Source: Acidobacteria bacterium 13_2_20CM_2_57_6 (GTDB lineage: Bacteria; Acidobacteriota; Terriglobia; Acidiferrales; UBA7541). From it: a DNA stretch of 64,000 nucleotides. The stretch covers positions 1 to 64,000 of the forward strand of contig MNEA01000153.1 in assembly GCA_001917435.1 (NCBI GenBank). The letters run 5' to 3'. The stretch's first letter is position 1. Each line of letters begins with the position of its first letter. A program made the translations under genes and the position numbers. The notes beneath the pieces are model-generated. The model saw only the letters and a program-made list of their open reading frames with translations, had not been told where the DNA came from and did no database searches. Below are positions 58,466-64,000 of this stretch, piece by piece.

Positions 58466-60904
58466 ATGAAGGTGGGGGGAGTCTTTCTCGGGCTATGGTG
58501 TCTCCTGGCGCCGGCGGCATTTCCAGATACAGATAGATCAGCACATGAATTGTATGATGCGATCAAGGCGCTGCGCGTCGATTCTGCCAACGTTTATCGC
58601 ATCACTCCCGTCAATCATATCCAACTGCGTCGTGGCGAGGCTGTTCTCTCATTTGAGGAAGGGACGCTCGCTTTTTTCGCCCCGCTCGATGGACAAATCA
58701 CTGGCGCTGTTTTCTCCGGGCGTGGCCATGTGCTGGCGGCCCCGCGCGATCCAGTAGAAAAACAGCAGATGGGGCGTTTTCTAGGCGCTCCCATCCTTGA
58801 TCAAGAATTCATTAACGGTTATCTGCGATTCACGGACGATACTCCAACCGAACTTCTTCACCAACTTCGCGCCGCGAATCTTACGGCTCAAACGGATACA
58901 TCCATTGGTGCACAATGGGATCCCGCGGCGGCTCAGCTTAACCCCAGCTACACTCTGCGCATTCTCGCTGAACGGCTGTCGGCCAGCCCCAGGCCCTGCT
59001 TTTACGCCGGGCTGGAAGGCACGGTCACGGGCCCGTTCGATGTCGTGCTTGACGCGCAGCGCGACGAGCCATTCCTTCTCGGACAACTTCACAAAGCTGG
59101 CGGTGACACTTTTTATGACGTCTGGACCTCGCACCGAGTTCCAGATATTTCTGCGCCGCCAGCGGCCTTTCGGGCATTGCACTATTCCATTGAGACCACA
59201 ATTTCCTCCAATAACTCGATGGACGCCACGACGAGCGTGCGTTTGCGCGCGGAAACGGGAACGGAGCGCGTCCTCGCCTTCCAGCTCTCCCGGGCTCTGT
59301 CGATTGACACCGTTACGGGAGACCAAGGCGTCTCCCTCGCTTTCTTTCAAAATGAGGGCATGAATCTGCAAGAGCGCAGCACACGCGGCAACGACTACTT
59401 GGATGTTGTTCTTCCGCAAGCTCCTCCGCGGGATAAGGAATTCACTCTTCACTTTCACTACCGGGGCAATGTCATCCGGGACGCCGGAAACGGCGTGCTG
59501 TTCGTCGCTGCAAGAGAAAGCTGGTATCCCCATTTTGGAGATAGCGCGGAATTTTCTGGCTATGAATTCCTTCTGCGTTGGCCGCGCAAGCTTCGCCTAG
59601 TCGCCACCGGCTCCAAACTCGAACAGCATGAAGAGGGAGAATTCCGCGTGGGCCACTGGAAGGCGGAAAAGCCCATGTCCGTGGCCGGCTTTAATCTTGG
59701 CGAGTATGCTTCAGCCTCCGTTGTCTCCGGCCCTCGTTCCGTCGATGTCTATGCCAATCGTGAACTCGAAGAAGCTCTCCGCAAACGTCTTTCCGCGCAG
59801 AGCCTGGAAGCTATCGACGTCCCTTCACGGCGATTCGGTGCTGCCTCTTCGGGGCACCCGGTCGCGTCACCTCCCCCGCCCCCTCCCAGCCCGGCAGATG
59901 CGCTTAGACAACTAGGCAAGGAAATCGATTCCTCGATCCGTTTTTACGAAACGTTCAGCGGCCCTTTTCCTTTTCATAATCTCAGCGTTTCGCAGATTCC
60001 GGGAACTTTCGGGCAGGGCTGGCCCGGCCTCCTCTACGTCTCCACGTATTCCTTTCTGCCTTCGGAAGCCCAGCAGCGCGCCGGCCTGAGTACTGCCGGC
60101 CAGGAACATTACACCGAGCTGGTCCCTTATCACGAAGTAGCGCATCAATGGTGGGGCAACGTTGTCGCGTGGTCGAGCTACCGCGACCAGTGGATTAACG
60201 AGGCCATCGCGAATTATCTGGCCGTGCTATTCGCCGATACCAAGAAAAATCCGGACCACAAACTGCACCTCTGGCTGGCGCGCTACCGCCAGCAACTCGT
60301 TGAGAAATTGCCGGGCGCAAGTGAGCCGTCAGGAGACATCGGGGCCCTCACTCTCGGCGTCCGCCTCAGCTCTTCGAAGTCGCCCTCGGGCTACGAAGAG
60401 ATGGTCTACAGCAAGGGCACTTGGATCGTGCACATGTTGCGCGAAATGCTGCGGCAGCCTGGTGCCGGGAATCCTGACGCGCGCTTTATCGCTCTCCTGC
60501 AAACGCTGGTGACCAAGTACGCCTACCGCGCGCTTTCTACTGATGACTTGCGGCACGAAGTGGAAGCCATCATGACTTCGGCCATGGACCTCGAAGGCGG
60601 GCATTCCATGGAATGGTTTTTCGAAGAGTGGGTGCGCGGAACCGGGACTCCGCACTATCGCGTGGAATTCACGGCTCACCACACGGAGAAAGGCTATCTG
60701 ATTCGCGGAAGGCTCTTTCAGACCGGTGTGCCGCGCTCGTTTATCGCCAGCGTTCCCCTCTACGCGGCCGGCCCAGGACACGGCACGCTTCTCGGCACGG
60801 TGGTCGCGGCCGGGCCGGAGACAACGTTTCAGTTCGTCGCTACGGTCCCTCCGCACAAAATTGTCGTCGATCCCCGGATGACGCTACTCTGCACTTCGGA
60901 GTGA
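58466..60904 (+). CDS. M1-like (gluzincin) metallopeptidase with variant substrate motif
   Basis: 812 residues from the ATG at 58466 (signal peptide KVGGVFLGLWCLLAPAAFPD). The N-terminal half is a beta-rich region of about 250 residues with no recognised domain, followed by an M1 N-terminal domain. The catalytic domain has HEVAHQWWGNVVAWSSYRDQ followed by WINEAIANYLAV: HExxH with the downstream Glu. The exopeptidase motif GAMEN is not found; the corresponding stretch reads FGQGWPGLLYVSTYSFLP, so it may be an endo-type or inactive member. A Pro-rich insert SPPPPPPSP occurs near residue 500. Divergent from the MA peptidase. Confidence 0.85.
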   Translation: MKVGGVFLGLWCLLAPAAFPDTDRSAHELYDAIKALRVDSANVYRITPVNHIQLRRGEAVLSFEEGTLAFFAPLDGQITGAVFSGRGHVLAAPRDPVEKQQMGRFLGAPILDQEFINGYLRFTDDTPTELLHQLRAANLTAQTDTSIGAQWDPAAAQLNPSYTLRILAERLSASPRPCFYAGLEGTVTGPFDVVLDAQRDEPFLLGQLHKAGGDTFYDVWTSHRVPDISAPPAAFRALHYSIETTISSNNSMDATTSVRLRAETGTERVLAFQLSRALSIDTVTGDQGVSLAFFQNEGMNLQERSTRGNDYLDVVLPQAPPRDKEFTLHFHYRGNVIRDAGNGVLFVAARESWYPHFGDSAEFSGYEFLLRWPRKLRLVATGSKLEQHEEGEFRVGHWKAEKPMSVAGFNLGEYASASVVSGPRSVDVYANRELEEALRKRLSAQSLEAIDVPSRRFGAASSGHPVASPPPPPPSPADALRQLGKEIDSSIRFYETFSGPFPFHNLSVSQIPGTFGQGWPGLLYVSTYSFLPSEAQQRAGLSTAGQEHYTELVPYHEVAHQWWGNVVAWSSYRDQWINEAIANYLAVLFADTKKNPDHKLHLWLARYRQQLVEKLPGASEPSGDIGALTLGVRLSSSKSPSGYEEMVYSKGTWIVHMLREMLRQPGAGNPDARFIALLQTLVTKYAYRALSTDDLRHEVEAIMTSAMDLEGGHSMEWFFEEWVRGTGTPHYRVEFTAHHTEKGYLIRGRLFQTGVPRSFIASVPLYAAGPGHGTLLGTVVAAGPETTFQFVATVPPHKIVVDPRMTLLCTSE

Positions 60905-61011
60905 TCGACAAGTTTTCTTTTGGAATTTCGGAATCCCCGCCGTCGCTCTCAACGTTGGTCTTCCGCTTCCGTGTCCATGACTGGCGGGATTATGGTCAGG
61001 GGAAACGAATT

Positions 61012-61920
61012 TCAGGGCATGGCCTTCCTAAATCGCTCCTGCATTAGTTGTTGTTCGAGGAGCGGACTATCCAGATTGAGCTCCGCTTTTCCGTCCTTCC
61101 CGACAACATAAGCGTAACCCGAGGGATCACGAGGGATGCCGCGGATCAGCCCCGCCTGAGCAAGATCACTTATGCGCGCGGGTCGCCTGCCGAAACGCTT
61201 CTCAAATTCATCGGCCAGCGCATCGAGACGTTTGCAATCTTCTTTGACCTTGAGCAACTGCATATGCGTCAGCGCATTTTTTTTGACCATGGGATCGGCG
61301 GTGGAATCGTAAATGTCCTTCCACAGGAACATCGACGTTTCAAACGATTCCCCTTCCGCCGCCACCTTAGCAGCCATGATTTTCATCCACACCAGGGCTT
61401 TGGGGTTCTTGCTTCCTTCCAGAAAAGCCGCCGAAGCCTTCTGATAATCCTTCAAATCAAAGTAGTAGACGAATCCCAGATCCTCATAGAGCCGCCAATA
61501 GTCAGGATTCGCCTGGATCCCCCGCTGAATCAATTGCACGGCCAGATCCGGCCTTCCCGCGCCCCCTGGAGCCGGCGGGCTTAGGAACATCGCACCGAAC
61601 CTGTAAGCGATTACCAGATTCGGATCGAGCGTCGTAGTGATATCTAGAAGGGGCCAGAGCAATTCGAGATTCGCCTGGCCTCTCAAGTGTTTGTTTCCGT
61701 AGTATTGGACCACGCGAGTCCAGTAAATGTCCGCCAGCAGCGGCGCGTATTCCAGGCCCATCGCTTTCACGAGCCTTGGCGATCGCAGCAGGACCTCGTC
61801 GCGCTCCTCGCTGATCGATGCGCGCTGCGTGTCGATGCGGTGCTGCAGCAGCCAGATGCCTTCAAATCCAAGGGGAACAACCAGTAAGAGCAGCCACGCG
61901 ATGGTTTTTTCCGATTTCAT
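61012..61920 (-). CDS. Membrane-anchored TPR-like protein, partner of the ABC exporter
   Basis: 302 residues from the ATG at 61920, which overlaps the permease stop (ATGA). One N-terminal membrane helix (TIAWLLLLVVPLGFEGIWLL), then a periplasmic or cytoplasmic helical region with TPR-like units (GIQANPDYWRLYEDLGFVYY and YQKASAAFLEGSKNPKAL), and a short C-terminal domain DPSGYAYVVGKDGKAELNLD. No characterised family recognised. Close linkage and translational coupling with the ABC ATPase and permease indicate a common job. Confidence 0.75.
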   Translation of the reverse strand: MKSEKTIAWLLLLVVPLGFEGIWLLQHRIDTQRASISEERDEVLLRSPRLVKAMGLEYAPLLADIYWTRVVQYYGNKHLRGQANLELLWPLLDITTTLDPNLVIAYRFGAMFLSPPAPGGAGRPDLAVQLIQRGIQANPDYWRLYEDLGFVYYFDLKDYQKASAAFLEGSKNPKALVWMKIMAAKVAAEGESFETSMFLWKDIYDSTADPMVKKNALTHMQLLKVKEDCKRLDALADEFEKRFGRRPARISDLAQAGLIRGIPRDPSGYAYVVGKDGKAELNLDSPLLEQQLMQERFRKAMP

Positions 61921-62693
61921 TTCAAGTTCCGCCGCGAAAACACCGCGGCCGCCGCGGTCAGAACGATCGTGCAATAAACCAACGTATACAAGGTATTTTG
62001 CAGGACCAAAGCTCCGGGAACCGCCCGCCCGTGTGCAGCCATGGCCATCACATTGAAATTCTCAAAATTCGGAAGCAGATAGGAGAGCCATTTCGTGAAG
62101 GCGGACATTGCCGGGCTCATTACCTGGACCGGCAAGTTCCTCAGCTCCTGAACGTACAAACCCACAATGTACAAACCAACGGTAAACAAGATTGCCAGCA
62201 GCGGCGTGGTAAAGCAGGAAAACAGCAGCGCCAGTGCGACGACCAGTGCCAGCTTCAGCAGTATGAAATACACCCCCACCAGCACCACGGTGTCGCTTCC
62301 GCCCAGTCCGTGCTTCACGTAGAGCATCACGAGCAGCAAACCCAGGGCCATCGCCGCTGTGTTCACCGTCAGCGTCAGCACCAGCCCCCCGAATTTTCCG
62401 AGCAGGAATTCCCATCGTCGCACCGGTTTGGCCAGCAGCGCATAGAGCGTGCGCTTGTCCATTTCCTTGGAGACCAGCGCGACACCAAGAAAAACAGAAA
62501 TCAGCAGTCCGATCACCGAAATGGCGCTCAACCCAAGGCTCACGATGACGGTCTGCTCGATCCCAATCGAAATCTGTCCTACTGCCACAGACGCGGCTAT
62601 CATGAGCAGCGCAAAAAACACCAGGTTGTAAAGCACCCGGTCGCGCACCGCTTCACGAAACGTGTTCAATGCCACAACGCCGGCGCGCCTCAT
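61917..62693 (-). CDS. ABC-2 type transporter permease
   Basis: 258 residues from ATG 62693 (MRRAGVVALNTFREAVRDRV), which overlaps the ATPase stop. Six hydrophobic segments, among them YNLVFFALLMIAASVAVGQI, ISVIGLLISVFLGVALVSKE, LVLTLTVNTAAMALGLLLVM and LLAILFTVGLYIVGLYVQEL, with KRTLYALLAKPVRRWEFLLGK, a typical NatB/Gld-type cytoplasmic loop. The frame is open upstream to 63023 as antisense-like coding of the ATPase and is not protein-like. Substrate unknown. Confidence 0.88.
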   Translation of the reverse strand: MRRAGVVALNTFREAVRDRVLYNLVFFALLMIAASVAVGQISIGIEQTVIVSLGLSAISVIGLLISVFLGVALVSKEMDKRTLYALLAKPVRRWEFLLGKFGGLVLTLTVNTAAMALGLLLVMLYVKHGLGGSDTVVLVGVYFILLKLALVVALALLFSCFTTPLLAILFTVGLYIVGLYVQELRNLPVQVMSPAMSAFTKWLSYLLPNFENFNVMAMAAHGRAVPGALVLQNTLYTLVYCTIVLTAAAAVFSRRNLK

Positions 62694-63643
62694 TGCTCGC
62701 TCACCTCGACCGCCGCTCCCTGCGCGCGGTCCGCCTCCACCAGGTTCATGAAAAATTCTTCCAGCGTTGCTTTTACCTGTGACACGGATAGGATGCGCGC
62801 CCCCGCTCCTCGCAATTGTTCGATTGCCGCGTACAGCTCTTCTTCGGCCACCTGCAGACGGTATCGGTCGCCGGTACGTGTCGCCTTGGCGACCAGCGGC
62901 GCGTTGCTCGCTCCCGTCAACTCGAAAAGAATTTCCATTCCAAGCGTTTTCATGTCCACGAGCGTACCCGGCGCGCCGACCCCGCGCAGCTTGCCGCCCA
63001 CAATCACGCCCACGCGGTCGCACAACATTTCCGCGTCCGAGAGAATGTGCGTGGAAAACATCACCGTCTTCCCATCCTTTTTCAATTGCAGAATAATGTC
63101 GCGCACCTCGCGCCTGCCGACCGGATCCAGTCCCGACATCGGCTCGTCCAGAATTACTACTTTCGGGTCGTGCAGGATCGCCTGCGCCAACCCTACGCGC
63201 TGCAGCATGCCTTTCGAATATTTTCGAAGTTGTATCTTTCGCGCGGTTTCGAGGCCCACCTTCTTGAGCATGCGCTCTATACGGTCCTTCCGGTCCGCCG
63301 CCGCCAGGTCGTGAAACCGCGCAAAATAGTCGAGCACTTCCGTCGCCGTCAAATAATCGTAGAAATAGGGCTGCTCGGGCAGGTAACCGATGTCCCGGTG
63401 CATCTCCACGTCGCTGATCGGCTTGCCGAGGATTCGCGCGCTCCCAGCCGTCGGGAAGATAAGCCTCATTAGGAGTTTGATAGCGGTCGATTTACCGGCG
63501 CCGTTCGGCCCGATAAAACCAAATACTTCGCCGGTCTCGACCTGCATGTTAAGCCCTTCGAGAGACGTTCTTTTCATGAGGTGCAAGAAACCGAAGGGAT
63601 ATTCTTTGGTCAGATTTTCAGTTTCAATCGCTGGAGCTGGCAT
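62690..63643 (-). CDS. ABC transporter ATP-binding protein
   Basis: 317 residues. Walker A GPNGAGKSTAIKLLMR, Q-loop GYLPEQPYFYDYLTATEVLD, signature YSKGMLQRVGLAQAI, Walker B KVVILDEPMSGLDPVGRREV, H-loop FSTHILSDAEMLCDRV. A C-terminal extension of about 100 residues resembles that of exporter ATPases (CcmA/NatA type). Pairs with the downstream permease, overlapping by four bases. Confidence 0.94.
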   Translation of the reverse strand: MPAPAIETENLTKEYPFGFLHLMKRTSLEGLNMQVETGEVFGFIGPNGAGKSTAIKLLMRLIFPTAGSARILGKPISDVEMHRDIGYLPEQPYFYDYLTATEVLDYFARFHDLAAADRKDRIERMLKKVGLETARKIQLRKYSKGMLQRVGLAQAILHDPKVVILDEPMSGLDPVGRREVRDIILQLKKDGKTVMFSTHILSDAEMLCDRVGVIVGGKLRGVGAPGTLVDMKTLGMEILFELTGASNAPLVAKATRTGDRYRLQVAEEELYAAIEQLRGAGARILSVSQVKATLEEFFMNLVEADRAQGAAVEVSEQ

Positions 63644-63748
63644 GCCTTCATTGTTGGCAAGCCGCGCCTGACCGTCAATCCTTCAGCGCGAACCTGTGTA
63701 CGGAGAGAAAATACGAAGAAGGAAACATTTCAGTCCCGCTGCGCGAAA

Positions 63749-64000
63749 TCAGGAGTCGCTGCGGACATGCCCAATCTGGACCAACTCCGCCTGCGGCGTC
63801 GCCGGCGGCGGGACCATTGGCAAGGGTTTCAAGTTTTGCGGGTCGCGCCAGTTATCCAATATCCCCACCTGCTGCACGCAAGAAACGGTGCAACGCGGCG
63901 CACAAAACTTTTTGGTGGAGTACTCTCGGCGCCGCATCTCCGGCGTGTACTGCGCCAGGGAAATCCCTGGATACCCGCGCTGCTGCGAGCACCAATGGAC
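63749..64000 (-). CDS. C-terminal part of a probable radical SAM/SPASM protein
   Basis: Runs off the right edge. The visible 83 residues read [20 protein letters not shown] at the edge, then [25 protein letters not shown] and a tail ending [14 protein letters not shown] cysteine-rich C-terminal block of this kind (C-S-x-Q-R-G, then C-A-P-x-C-T-x-x-C) is typical of SPASM or twitch extensions that bind an extra Fe-S cluster. The core CxxxCxxC lies outside the window, so this is a probable, not certain, assignment. Confidence 0.55.
   Translation of the reverse strand, partial: VHWCSQQRGYPGISLAQYTPEMRRREYSTKKFCAPRCTVSCVQQVGILDNWRDPQNLKPLPMVPPPATPQAELVQIGHVRSDS

Noticed and set aside
61818-63314. 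498-residue plus-strand frame
   Set aside because: It is antisense to the permease and ATPase genes, rich in His/Gln/Arg with no domain, and the minus strand explains the region.
1-64000. CRISPR arrays, integrases, transposases, rRNA genes
   Set aside because: No direct-repeat array with spacers, no recombinase motifs and no rRNA-like segments were found on reading both strands.

Overview
The window is bacterial chromosomal DNA, gene-dense and moderately GC-rich, with ordinary core genes on both strands. It very probably comes from an Acidobacteriota (Terriglobia-like) genome. The evidence is a stand-alone ~815-residue duplicated MacB/FtsX permease without an adjacent ATPase (the 'ADOP' type), a helix-turn-helix/membrane-helix/PD40-propeller protein, and M1-like and MA-like peptidases of the kind common in that phylum. 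Lipid A genes (fabZ-lpxA-lpxI) and a TonB-like protein show a Gram-negative, diderm envelope. No rRNA, tRNA, CRISPR array, prophage or intact insertion sequence was recognised.

Layout. 1-1.6 kb: iscS (cut by the window edge) behind an Rrf2/IscR-type regulator with a strong promoter and an overlapping palindrome. 1.8-5 kb: secreted phosphoesterase and GH20 hexosaminidase. 5.1-11.8 kb: coaD, an aminotransferase, a GDP-mannose set (manA, manC, phosphomannomutase), a cupin and a PhzF protein. 11.9-17 kb, minus strand: a secreted highly charged repeat protein, then thiolase, 3-hydroxyacyl-CoA dehydrogenase, enoyl-CoA hydratase, ribH and nusB, with an antitoxin relic upstream of the thiolase. 17-23.5 kb: TPR/GAF/degenerate-GGDEF protein, MFS transporter, HTH-PD40 protein. 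23.7-28.2 kb: double cupredoxin, SCO-type copper protein, ADOP permease. 28.4-35.4 kb: lepA, xseA with a strongly promoted structured leader or candidate RNA, Fpg, a MerR regulator facing a CCPF-motif protein across a 19-bp-spacer promoter, and two more decayed VapBC loci. 35.5-44.4 kb: ndk-sucD-sucC, trpD, a secreted M20 peptidase, trpG-trpE and a fused aroDE. 44.5-49.9 kb: secreted protein with paired GVxVGD motifs, AMMECR1 protein, pgsA, hflX, FKBP isomerase. 49.9-55.5 kb: miaA and the tightly overlapping fabZ-lpxA-lpxI-Gfo/Idh/MocA-tonB operon. 55.7-64 kb: M20 and MA peptidases, an M1-like peptidase, an ABC exporter with a TPR partner, and the tail of a probable radical SAM/SPASM protein.

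The most unusual points are two places where gene ends look broken or fused, three independent decayed VapB/VapC loci, a near-consensus promoter in front of a hairpin-rich region with no convincing coding content, and the secreted Asp/Arg/Lys/Asn repeat protein. The two broken junctions are sucC running into a sucD that has lost its first ~36 residues, and trpG and an M20 gene meeting tail to tail with neither stop codon. An assembly error is a real alternative for both and should be excluded first.

Functional coherence is local rather than window-wide: sugar-nucleotide supply for the envelope, short-chain acyl-CoA metabolism, periplasmic copper handling, succinyl-CoA synthetase with ndk, aromatic amino acid synthesis and lipid A synthesis each form a block.
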